Shown here: piece after piece, positions 13,746 to 20,897 of the stretch
Layout of the letters: each line of letters begins with the position of its first letter
Position numbering within the stretch: position 1 is the first letter of the stretch
Made by a program: the position numbers and the translations under genes
Assembly: GCA_023267415.1 (NCBI GenBank)
Contig: JAHFNM010000010.1
Coordinates: forward strand, 1-21,258
Reading direction: 5' to 3'
Source: Candidatus Nomurabacteria bacterium
Lineage (GTDB): Bacteria; Patescibacteriota; Minisyncoccia; Phycocordibacterales; UBA9973
DNA length: 21,258 nt
Notes under the pieces: generated by a model
The model's database searches: none
Told to the model about the DNA's origin: nothing
The model's input: the letters and a program-made list of their open reading frames with translations, nothing else

Positions 13746-13767
13746 CAGGAAGCAAGATAGGTATTCT
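13739..13767 (+). promoter_or_regulatory. Promoter of the small Cys-containing protein
   Basis: A consensus TTGACA (13739-13744) is followed after 17 bases by TATTCT (13762-13767). The ATG is 20 bases further. It shares its -35 bases with the rpsF promoter on the other strand. Confidence 0.65.
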
Positions 13768-13787
13768 TTGCAATAAATACATCTTTT

Positions 13788-14045
13788 ATGGAAGATCTAG
13801 CGGTTACAAAAGACCAATTGGCGGACCAGACTTTTGTCTGTTCAGTCTGCCAAAAACCAGGAACAGTAGAAGATGGCGCCTGGCCCGAAAAAGTTTCTTT
13901 GCCAGGAGGAACGGAAGACCTGGCGATCACATCCTGGGCCACAGACCACCTCCTCTCCCGCGTCCCGCCGGCATATGTTCATTATGACTGCATGGATGGA
14001 AGCGAAGTAGTAGAAGAAACAGAAGACCTGATTGCCAACAAATAA
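13788..14045 (+). CDS. Hypothetical small Cys-containing protein, 85 residues
   Basis: This is an acidic protein with one CxxC (VCSVCQKPG, near residue 20) and a later YVHYDCMDG with His and Cys. Together these could give a one-site zinc fold of the C2HC type. A strong promoter at proper distance and a terminator starting inside its last codons support a real gene. It ends 20 bp before the convergent tatD stop. No family is recognised. A link to the divergent ribosomal operon is possible but rests only on position. Confidence 0.7.
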   Translation: MEDLAVTKDQLADQTFVCSVCQKPGTVEDGAWPEKVSLPGGTEDLAITSWATDHLLSRVPPAYVHYDCMDGSEVVEETEDLIANK

Positions 14046-14066
14046 CACATTTGTTGGCAATTTTTT
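14031..14066 (+). terminator. Terminator of the 85-residue protein gene
   Basis: A perfect 13-bp stem (14031-14043 with 14049-14061), loop AACAC, is followed by a T6 run. The last codons and part of the stop codon form the 5' arm. It sits against the end of tatD on the other strand. Confidence 0.85.
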
Positions 14067-14913
14067 AAAACCCAAACACTCGCTTTGTGTTTTCAACAAG
14101 CTGGACTCGAACTACTTCTTCATCGAGCTCTTTGATTCGTGCAATTGCTTTGACCACTTCTCGCACATGGATCGGCTCATTGCGTTGCCCGCGAAATGGC
14201 GTCGGTGTAATGTAGGGGCAATCGGTTTCAGAGAGGATCATATCAAGCGGAGTATTTCGAACCACTTCGTCATAATCATGAGTAAATGTGATTACCCCGG
14301 TAAATGAAAGCGTGAATCCAAGATCAAGAAACAGTTGCGCTTCTTCCCAACTGCCGGCAAAGAAATGAATGTCCCCTTTTACTTTTGCGTACTCACGCAA
14401 AATATCCGCTGCGTCTTTATAGGCGCTCGCCTCGTTTCCATCAAGTCGAAGAGGGTTTCGAATATGACACATCAAAGGCTTCCCGACTTTATTGGCAATT
14501 TCAATATGCTGAATGAATACCTTTTTCTGCAATTCGGCAGTGTCTTCTTCCAATCGGTAGTAATCCAGACCGCATTCGCCAATGGCTTTTACTTTTGGAT
14601 TTTGTGCGAGCTTCTCGTAAAACTGGGGATCAAATTCCTCCCCACGACTTGTGAATGCCTTGCCACCCTCTCCAAGTTCTTGTTCATCATGATGGGATTT
14701 TGATGTATGTACCGGGTGGAGTGCAATTGCTGCATATACACCAGTCTCATATTTTTCGGCGAGTGCGACTGCGTCGGCCGATGTGTCTTGTTGTGTACCG
14801 ACGTTCATCATCGCTACTCCCTCATCGAGCGAGCGCTGTACGACAGCATCACGGTCTTCGTCAAAGGCTTTGAAATTCACATGTGCATGCACATCAACGT
14901 ATTTTGGTTCCAT
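14065..14913 (-). CDS. tatD: TatD family metal-dependent hydrolase / DNase
   Basis: This is a TIM-barrel hydrolase; relatives act as 3'-5' exonucleases in DNA repair or quality control. The 282-residue protein has the HxH metal motif (His9, His11 in VDVHAHVNF), ALHPVH, the GECGLDYY Glu motif, a LMCHIRN His and the LSETDCPYITP Asp. An insertion rich in Gly, His and acidic residues follows ALHPVH and lengthens the usual barrel of about 260 residues. The frame continues to a TTG at 14964 inside metG, but the ATG at 14913, two bases after the metG stop, fits an operon and the family start. Confidence 0.92.
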   Translation of the reverse strand: MEPKYVDVHAHVNFKAFDEDRDAVVQRSLDEGVAMMNVGTQQDTSADAVALAEKYETGVYAAIALHPVHTSKSHHDEQELGEGGKAFTSRGEEFDPQFYEKLAQNPKVKAIGECGLDYYRLEEDTAELQKKVFIQHIEIANKVGKPLMCHIRNPLRLDGNEASAYKDAADILREYAKVKGDIHFFAGSWEEAQLFLDLGFTLSFTGVITFTHDYDEVVRNTPLDMILSETDCPYITPTPFRGQRNEPIHVREVVKAIARIKELDEEVVRVQLVENTKRVFGF

Positions 14914-14914
14914 A

Positions 14915-16360
14915 TTAATCTTTGCGGAGGAAAAGCGGGACCTCTGGTTTTTTATTTGATCCAATCTGATTAAGGATTTTTGCAGCAGTGTCAGGCATTA
15001 TCGGAACAAGCATGCTGGCTATCGTTTGAAGTTTACCGACAAGGTCGGCGATCATTTCTTTACCCTTTACCTCATCCACTTTGATCACCTTAAATGGCTC
15101 GGTGGCTTGGATAATCTGGTCGAGCTCTTGTACTTTATCCCAAATAATCGCAGTGGCTTTCTGTATATCAAACGAATCAAGTTCGTCGATAAACGCCTGT
15201 GGCATACTCGAGCTCACAGAAACAAGCGGCGAGAAGAGGTATTTTTCAGATAATGTGAGAATTCGCGAAGTGAGATTTCCAATTCCATTAGCAAGATGCG
15301 CATTGTACGCGGCCTTGAATCGGTCTGCAGTAAACGGACTATCTTCAAAGCTTGATACTTCCTTTGCCAGGAAAAATCGCAATGCGTCCGTTCCGTATTC
15401 ATTCACAATTTCCGTTGGGTCAACGACATTGCCGAGTGTCTTGCTCATCTTGAGCCCACCGTCGGCCGTAATAAATCCGTTGATGATGATCTGGTGTGAG
15501 TTTTCGACACCAGCTGCCATGAGCATTGCCTGCCACATTGCCGACTGGAAGCGCAAATTGTCTTTGCCGCAATACTGCGTAGGAGTGCCATTTTTCCAGT
15601 ATTTTTCAAAATCTCCTTCGGCGTTAGGCCAGCCGAGCGTAGAGATATAATTCGTAAGCGCATCGAACCATACGTACATGACATGGTTCTCATCGCCAGG
15701 CACCGGTATCCCCCACGGCATTTTGGTCTTCAAGCGCGAAATAGAAAAGTCTTCAAGACCTCTAGCTACGAATGCCTTGATCTCGTTGTAGCGGAAATCA
15801 GGCACGACGAAGCTGGGATTCTGTGCATAGAATTCAGTGAGTTTTTCTGTAAATGCAGAATATTTGAAGAAATAATTCTCCTCTTCGATGATCTCGAGCG
15901 CGCGTCCAGGATGGATCGGGCATTCGCCATCCACCAGATCGGAATCGGTCTTCACCTCCTCGCACCCCACGCAGTATTTTGCCTGGTAGTTCTTTTTGTA
16001 TATATATCCGTTTTGATCGCAGCGCTTCCAGAATTCCTGCGCCGCGGCTTCATGCTTAGGCGAAGTCGTACGGGCGAAGTGCAGAATACTCTCATCGAGA
16101 CCGAAGATCTTGACCGATTCCGTAAAGCGCGCGAAGCTCGCATCGACGAATTCCTGCGGCGTCATTCCCTTCTCCTGCGCTTTCTCATATATCTTCATGC
16201 CATGCTCGTCCGTACCAGTGTTGAAAAAGACATCATACCCCTCGAGCTTCTTGTAGCGGGCAATGATGTCGGCGCGCACGAATTCAAGCGCATGACCCAT
16301 ATGGAGATCGGCATTCACGTATGGCAATGTAGTTGTAAGATAAAAATTTTTTTCAGGCAT
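14915..16360 (-). CDS. metG: Methionyl-tRNA synthetase (short form)
   Basis: This class I synthetase charges tRNA-Met. The 481-residue protein has the HIGH motif as HMGH (20-23), KMSKS as KMSKT (304-308), and a connective-peptide zinc knuckle with Cys130, Cys133, Cys147 and His150, so one metal ligand is probably His. An alpha-helical anticodon-binding domain ends the protein. The C-terminal tRNA-binding/dimerisation domain found in longer MetG proteins is absent, so it probably works as a monomer. It starts 12 bases after the permease stop and ends two bases before tatD. Confidence 0.97.
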   Translation of the reverse strand: MPEKNFYLTTTLPYVNADLHMGHALEFVRADIIARYKKLEGYDVFFNTGTDEHGMKIYEKAQEKGMTPQEFVDASFARFTESVKIFGLDESILHFARTTSPKHEAAAQEFWKRCDQNGYIYKKNYQAKYCVGCEEVKTDSDLVDGECPIHPGRALEIIEEENYFFKYSAFTEKLTEFYAQNPSFVVPDFRYNEIKAFVARGLEDFSISRLKTKMPWGIPVPGDENHVMYVWFDALTNYISTLGWPNAEGDFEKYWKNGTPTQYCGKDNLRFQSAMWQAMLMAAGVENSHQIIINGFITADGGLKMSKTLGNVVDPTEIVNEYGTDALRFFLAKEVSSFEDSPFTADRFKAAYNAHLANGIGNLTSRILTLSEKYLFSPLVSVSSSMPQAFIDELDSFDIQKATAIIWDKVQELDQIIQATEPFKVIKVDEVKGKEMIADLVGKLQTIASMLVPIMPDTAAKILNQIGSNKKPEVPLFLRKD

Positions 16361-16372
16361 GGATTTGTATGA

Positions 16373-17395
16373 TTATGATTTTGACTGATTCAGCAGTTCT
16401 TTTTTCTTTTTGACGTCGGAGAGGAGTTCCATCAGGAGCACGGCTGCTGGAATGGCTAGCATGATACCCCAGAATCCGGCTAGCTTCAATCCGATCAAGA
16501 GCGAGAGAATGACGATGAGAGATGAAATACCCACAACCTTCTGCACGATAAGCGGAGCAATGAGATTGATCTCAAATTCGTGGACGATAAGATATAGTCC
16601 GGCAACTTCTGCCGCGCCTGTGCCTCCACGAGAGAGGTAGCCTGCAGCAATTGCCGGAATGGCCGCAAGGATAATGCCAAACGGAATAAGCTCAAGCAGG
16701 GCTGCCGCAGCGGCAAGCAAGAGTGAGTACTGCACGTTGAATATAAGGAGTCCGAGGTATATCAGGATACCGACAAGCAAGCCGAGAAGGAGCTGCCCCT
16801 GAAACCAGAGACCGATCTTGCGCTCCGTGCGGTTCCAGATATCGACGACATATTCCGTGTCCCGGACCGGCGAGACGATACGCAGGAAATTCTCAATACC
16901 CTTTTCATTGATAGAAAGATAAAATGACAGAACGACAAGCACGACAAGATTGAACAATCCGCCGAATACTGCCACAGCCGTTTGCAATGCGCCACCTGCC
17001 GCACCTGAGGCAAGATTCTGTAGATTGCTGAATACCGCAGTAAATGAGATGCCGCCCGCGCTCGGCAAAGAAGCCGTTGCTGGAAGATATGCATCAATCA
17101 CCGTGGAAAGCTGGCTGATCTGCGACAAAAATACCGGAACAAAGAGATAGAGGAATGTGCCAATGATCGCTAAGACGAGGAAATAGATGATGATGACGGC
17201 AAAGGTTCGGCTTACTCCATGCTTATGGAACCGGCGAACCGCGGACTCAACGAACGAGGCAATGACGATCGAGGTAAGGAATACGAAGACCAGCTCGCGA
17301 AGATAGAAGAGCATCGCGATGAGTATGACGATAAGAAGCACTCGAATGAGGCTTTTTTCGCTTATGTGGATAAGCCGTTCCTCCTTATTTTCCAT
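16373..17395 (-). CDS. AI-2E family permease (PerM/TqsA-like)
   Basis: This 340-residue membrane protein has the family pattern of about eight segments: a paired N-terminal helix set (RVLLIVILIAMLFYLREL), a central periplasmic region after LYLFVPVFLSQISQL, the FYLSINEKGIENF segment, and the C-terminal signature HEFEINLIAPLIVQKVVGISSLIVILSLLIG. Family members export small molecules, including AI-2 in E. coli TqsA, or act as ion antiporters; the substrate here is unknown. It heads the permease-metG-tatD operon. An extended -10 six bases before the ATG predicts a leaderless mRNA. Confidence 0.9.
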   Translation of the reverse strand: MENKEERLIHISEKSLIRVLLIVILIAMLFYLRELVFVFLTSIVIASFVESAVRRFHKHGVSRTFAVIIIYFLVLAIIGTFLYLFVPVFLSQISQLSTVIDAYLPATASLPSAGGISFTAVFSNLQNLASGAAGGALQTAVAVFGGLFNLVVLVVLSFYLSINEKGIENFLRIVSPVRDTEYVVDIWNRTERKIGLWFQGQLLLGLLVGILIYLGLLIFNVQYSLLLAAAAALLELIPFGIILAAIPAIAAGYLSRGGTGAAEVAGLYLIVHEFEINLIAPLIVQKVVGISSLIVILSLLIGLKLAGFWGIMLAIPAAVLLMELLSDVKKKKELLNQSKS

Positions 17396-17401
17396 AGGCC
17401 C

Positions 17402-17410
17402 ATAATAGCA
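17402..17410 (-). promoter_or_regulatory. Extended -10 promoter of the permease operon
   Basis: On the minus strand TGCTATTAT (TGC plus TATTAT) is followed by six bases and the ATG at 17393-17395. This is the same geometry as at 1397-1405. Confidence 0.6.
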
Positions 17411-17412
17411 CT

Positions 17413-17447
17413 AACAGGTTCTAGGTTATAGGGTCTAGGCCCTAGGA
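17413..17447. repeat. CTAG-rich intergenic element, copy 3
   Basis: The segment contains CTAGGTTATAG (17421-17431) and the palindrome CTAGGCCCTAG (17435-17445), with GGTTCTAGG before them. It lies just upstream of the permease promoter, as copies 1 and 2 lie before their genes. Confidence 0.45.
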
Positions 17448-17465
17448 AATACACCACCCCAGAGT

Positions 17466-17487
17466 CCCCTCCTTTGTAAAGGAGGGG
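17466..17487 (-). terminator. Hairpin after the M16 peptidase gene
   Basis: A 10-bp stem CCCCTCCTTT/AAAGGAGGGG (17466-17475 with 17478-17487) has a two-base gap, probably opening to a larger loop. It lies seven bases after the M16 stop. No T-run follows on the minus strand, so it may stabilise the transcript rather than terminate it. Confidence 0.5.
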
Positions 17488-17493
17488 GAAAAA

Positions 17494-18768
17494 TCACTTT
17501 TTGAATGTGAGTGTTTTTGCAAAGATATCCTTATTTTCAAAGGGTCCGATCAGGGCAAGGTTGAGATTTTTGTCCACGAATATCTCCTGGGCGATCTTTT
17601 GAATGTCAGCCGAAGTGACCTTGCGGATCTTCTTTTCGATATGCTCCGGAGTACGAATGATCTTGCGCATAACCTCCTGTCCGCCGAAGAAACTCGCCCA
17701 TGCGTCCGAGCTTTCAAGTTCGAGCTTCATATTGCCGATGAGATATTCTTTTGCCTTGGCGAGTTCGGTAGCCGAAACTAGTTCGGTTTTCATCCGAGCG
17801 CACTCGGCGAGGATCTCTGCAATAACTTCCTGCACACGAGCGTTTGAAACACCGGCCGAGATCTGGAAAGCTCCATGATCGGAGTACGGATCGTTGCCAG
17901 CACGGACATAGTAGGCCACGCCAAGTTCTTCGCGCAATTTGATAAAGAGACGCGAGCTCATTCCCCCGCCCAAGATCGTGCCAAGCACGGTGAGCGCGGG
18001 ATTGCGCTTGTCGTACGTATCGAAGCTGCGCACGCCGAGCACGAGATGCGTCTGGTCGGATTTTTTGTGCGATATAAGAACGGCAGGCTTCGACTGAGAA
18101 TTTTTTGTCGCGATCTTTGATGACTTCGCAGTAGATTTGATCGCGCCAAAAACACGCGCGATCTCTTTCTCCACGTCCTTTTCCGAAACTTTTCCTGCCA
18201 CGATCACGGTCGTGGCCTTCGGCACATAGTGGGCCTTTTTGTATTCGACAAAATCCTTGCGCGTCATGGCGCGCACATTCTCGCGCGTACCAGCGATATT
18301 CCATCCCGCCGGCTGGTTACCATAGAGCAATTCCATGAACACGTCTTGTACATGGCGCTGCGGCATATCTTCGTACATGTTGATCTCTTCCACGATCACG
18401 CCTTTTTCTTTTTCTATTTCGGCTTCAGGAAACGTGGAGTTCAAATACACATCGGAAACAATGTCGAAAATCTGCTTGAAATGCTTGGCGTCGCTTTTTG
18501 CATAGTAGCCCGTGTATTCCTGTCCGGTGAATGCGTTGCTTTGCGAGCCAAGCCCGTCAAGCTCAGCAGAGATCGCATGTGCGGATGGACGCATGGCAGT
18601 ACCCTTGAAACACATGTGCTCAAGGAAGTGCGATATGCCATTTTTTGCCTTGGTCTCGTATTTTGATCCGGTTTCCACAAGGACGAGCACAGTGACCGTC
18701 GGGTTGTCCTTCATCGGCACCGTAATGACTCGCAGGCCATTTTTAAGCTTGGTTTTGGTGTAATGCAT
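17494..18768 (-). CDS. M16 family zinc peptidase (pitrilysin / processing-peptidase-like)
   Basis: This 424-residue metallopeptidase has the inverted zinc motif HFLEH (47-51) and the downstream metal Glu in VIVEEINMYED (about Glu127/128). The core follows the standard two-domain layout: FTGQEYTGYYA, then the second domain with GGGMSSRLFIKLREELGVAYYV. Relatives degrade peptides or process exported proteins; the substrate is unknown. The open frame extends 26 codons upstream, but the promoter lies in that stretch and the family start (LKNGLRVITVP) fits the ATG at 18768. The stop is TGA. It has its own promoter with the ATG six bases below the -10. Confidence 0.93.
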   Translation of the reverse strand: MHYTKTKLKNGLRVITVPMKDNPTVTVLVLVETGSKYETKAKNGISHFLEHMCFKGTAMRPSAHAISAELDGLGSQSNAFTGQEYTGYYAKSDAKHFKQIFDIVSDVYLNSTFPEAEIEKEKGVIVEEINMYEDMPQRHVQDVFMELLYGNQPAGWNIAGTRENVRAMTRKDFVEYKKAHYVPKATTVIVAGKVSEKDVEKEIARVFGAIKSTAKSSKIATKNSQSKPAVLISHKKSDQTHLVLGVRSFDTYDKRNPALTVLGTILGGGMSSRLFIKLREELGVAYYVRAGNDPYSDHGAFQISAGVSNARVQEVIAEILAECARMKTELVSATELAKAKEYLIGNMKLELESSDAWASFFGGQEVMRKIIRTPEHIEKKIRKVTSADIQKIAQEIFVDKNLNLALIGPFENKDIFAKTLTFKK

Positions 18769-18774
18769 GGGATC

Positions 18775-18803
18775 ACTATATATTCCAAGCACTCTAAATA
18801 CAA
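18775..18803 (-). promoter_or_regulatory. Promoter of the M16 gene
   Basis: On the minus strand TTGTAT (18798-18803) and TATAGT (18775-18780) are 17 bases apart. The ATG follows the -10 after six bases, so the predicted transcript begins at or beside the start codon. Confidence 0.65.
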
Positions 18804-18829
18804 GGCTTGCGTTAATCGGAATAAGGGCT

Positions 18830-19492
18830 ATGATGCAGAAAAACACCTTTTATATGAAGCACTTGATCCTTGATAATAAAACCGAATTTTTAGGAAAAGT
18901 ATTGGTATTTCAGCCGGGTGAATCAATGAGAAATGTTCGATTCGTTCATAGAGGAAGCTGTATCACAAGCGATTACCCGAGAATAATTGGCGAAAAGGCA
19001 AACCGAATGCTGCGAGACGATGACATAATTCTCCGCAATTACATATACAATGCGGACGATTGGGGCATTTTACATACAGAATCGCTTGATACGCTCCACT
19101 TCAACTATCCCTGGTATTTTGAAAAAATATACGAGGCCGCAACAAAGGCCGATTTTTTCATTCACAATACATTCGTATATGAATCGCCTGAGATAGTGCG
19201 TTGTCCGCTATTCCCTCAAACACCCCAGGAATTCCTGGCCAAGATTCGCGGTGGTGAGCTCTCCATTGAAGCATACGATAGGCTGTATCCGATTCCCGGA
19301 TACAAATCATTCATCGAACGATATATGGAAGGAGAGATGAATATTGGATCATTCCTTTCTATATACAACTGGATCAACCAGAAAACGATAGTATCCCCTT
19401 TTCAGCACTTTCTTGATGCACGATTGATTCTCTTCAACAAAATGCGAAATGAAGAAAAAGCGGAAAAATCAAAAACAAACACCGAAGCCTAG
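18830..19492 (+). CDS. Hypothetical protein, about 220 residues
   Basis: I do not recognise the family. The protein is soluble and aromatic-rich (Tyr, Phe, Trp), with HFNYPWYFEKIYEAA, CPLFPQTPQEFLAKI and MNIGSFLSIYNWINQKTI stretches and a Lys/Glu-rich tail. The frame is open from an ATG at 18767, but that overlaps the M16 start and promoter. ATGs at 18830 and 18833 follow AAGGG and are preferred; 18854 is a third option. Divergent from M16 and convergent with glyQS, it ends in a terminator that overlaps its stop codon. Confidence 0.7.
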   Translation: MMQKNTFYMKHLILDNKTEFLGKVLVFQPGESMRNVRFVHRGSCITSDYPRIIGEKANRMLRDDDIILRNYIYNADDWGILHTESLDTLHFNYPWYFEKIYEAATKADFFIHNTFVYESPEIVRCPLFPQTPQEFLAKIRGGELSIEAYDRLYPIPGYKSFIERYMEGEMNIGSFLSIYNWINQKTIVSPFQHFLDARLILFNKMRNEEKAEKSKTNTEA

Positions 19493-19504
19493 GCTCCGGT
19501 GTTT
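19477..19504 (+). terminator. Terminator overlapping the end of the 18830-19492 gene
   Basis: A 14-bp stem with one mismatch (19477-19490 with 19491-19504) is centred on CCTAGG and followed by a T-rich tract. The last codons and the TAG stop are in the stem. The glyQS stop on the other strand lies five bases beyond. Confidence 0.75.
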
Positions 19505-19508
19505 TATT

Positions 19509-20813
19509 TTAGAGCTGCTCTTTGATTTTTGAAATCAAATCATGGATCGCAACGCGTTCTTGGTTTCCCGTATCTCGATCGCGGATCGTGACGGTGTCTT
19601 TGTGCGCAGGATTTTCTTCACCAAGAGTATCGAAGTCGATGACGATGCACCATGGCGTGCCGATCTCGTCCTGGCGGCGGTAGCGCTTGCCGATATTGCC
19701 GTTGTCGTCCCACATAACGCGGCCGAATTCGGCTTTGAGCATACCGTAGACAAACTTGGCCTTTTCTACGAGTTCAGGCTTGTTCTTGAGAAGCGGAGAG
19801 ACAGCGCAGACGACCGGCGCAATAGCCGGCTTGAATTTAAGGAATGGACGCTCAGGATCGGACTCATCATATGCCGATGCAAGAAGCGCAAGTACGCTGC
19901 GGTCAACGCCGAATGACGGTTCGATCACATGTGGAGTCATCTTCTCTGCTCCCTCTTCATCTTGGAATTCGAGTGCGTGATTGGTCAGGTCGAAATTGGT
20001 GCGGTACGCAAGCCCATAGAGCTCTTTCTTGCCGAATGGGAAATCGAATTCGAAATCGACCGTGCGCTTTGAATAGTGCGCGAGGTCATCAGGCTCCACT
20101 TCAAGTTCGTGCACTTTACTCATGTCGATGCCAAGGTCTTCCATCCATTCGAGCATTTCATCTTTGTAGTATTCAAAATATTTCTGCCAATCATCCGGCT
20201 TCACGAAGTACTCGATCTCCATCTGTTCGAATTCGCGCACGCGAAAGACAAAGTCGCGCGGAGTGATCTCGTTGCGGAATGCTTTGCCGATCTGCGCGAT
20301 GCCGAATGGAAGCTTGGGATGGAACGAATCGACGATGTTCTTGAAATTGACGAATATGCCCTGCGCGGTCTCAGGTCGAAGATATACGGTCGAAGCCGAG
20401 TCTTCCATGGCGCCGATCTTGGTGGAGAACATCATGTTGAAGTTCCGCGGCGCGCCTACGGACGCACCACACTCGTCGCACTTCCCTGCTTCCTTGAGCT
20501 GGTCTTCGCGGAATCGGCGCTTGCACTTCGTGCACTCAACAAGAGGATCAGTGAATGTATTCACATGGCCCGATGCTTCCCAGACTTTTGAATTCATCAG
20601 GATGGCCGCGTCGATCTCGTACATGTCGCTCTTTGAGGAGACGAATTTTTTGCGCCACGACTCTTTGATATTGTTCTTGAGCGCGACGCCGAGCGGACCG
20701 TAGTCCCAAGTACCGGCAAGTCCCCCATAGATCTCCGAGCCCTGATACACAAAGCCGCGGCGCTTGGCCAGCGACTGAATCTTTTCCATAAGGTTTTCCG
20801 GTTCGTTTTGCAT
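19509..20813 (-). CDS. glyQS: Glycyl-tRNA synthetase, alpha2 (single-chain) type
   Basis: This class II synthetase charges tRNA-Gly. The 434-residue protein belongs to the dimeric single-chain type found in many Gram-positives, archaea and eukaryotes rather than the alpha2beta2 type. It has a zinc ribbon with Cys94, Cys97, Cys112 and Cys115, RPETAQG (146-152), motif 2 around FRNEITPRDFVFRVREFEQMEIEYF, motif 3 (HVIEPSFGVDRSVLALL) and a C-terminal anticodon-binding domain (about 330-434). The ATG at 20813 fits MEKIQSLAKRRGFVYQGSEIYGG. No strong promoter is evident; GGTAAT six bases before the ATG is only a weak -10. Confidence 0.97.
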   Translation of the reverse strand: MQNEPENLMEKIQSLAKRRGFVYQGSEIYGGLAGTWDYGPLGVALKNNIKESWRKKFVSSKSDMYEIDAAILMNSKVWEASGHVNTFTDPLVECTKCKRRFREDQLKEAGKCDECGASVGAPRNFNMMFSTKIGAMEDSASTVYLRPETAQGIFVNFKNIVDSFHPKLPFGIAQIGKAFRNEITPRDFVFRVREFEQMEIEYFVKPDDWQKYFEYYKDEMLEWMEDLGIDMSKVHELEVEPDDLAHYSKRTVDFEFDFPFGKKELYGLAYRTNFDLTNHALEFQDEEGAEKMTPHVIEPSFGVDRSVLALLASAYDESDPERPFLKFKPAIAPVVCAVSPLLKNKPELVEKAKFVYGMLKAEFGRVMWDDNGNIGKRYRRQDEIGTPWCIVIDFDTLGEENPAHKDTVTIRDRDTGNQERVAIHDLISKIKEQL

Positions 20814-20857
20814 ACTGTTATTACCCTAGCATTATTTTAAGAGAGACCAAAATAGCC

Positions 20858-20886
20858 CTGGATCCCGGATCGAGTCCGGGATGACG
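20858..20886. repeat. REP-like palindrome (TCCCGGA/TCCGGGA)
   Basis: A seven-base stem (20863-20869 with 20875-20881) with loop TCGAG sits in a GGATCCCGGATCGAG context. It closely resembles dispersed palindromes known from many proteobacterial genomes, whose translation in one frame gives RHPGLDPGS. It lies between the surface-protein stop (20898) and glyQS. Confidence 0.55.
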
Positions 20887-20897
20887 CCGAATGCGCG

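Noticed and set aside
14914..14964. Extended TatD start from TTG inside metG
   Set aside because: The ATG directly after the metG stop matches the family start and the operon spacing.
17466..17487. CCCCTCCTTT hairpin as a classical terminator of the M16 gene
   Set aside because: No T-run follows on the minus strand; kept only as a low-confidence stem-loop.
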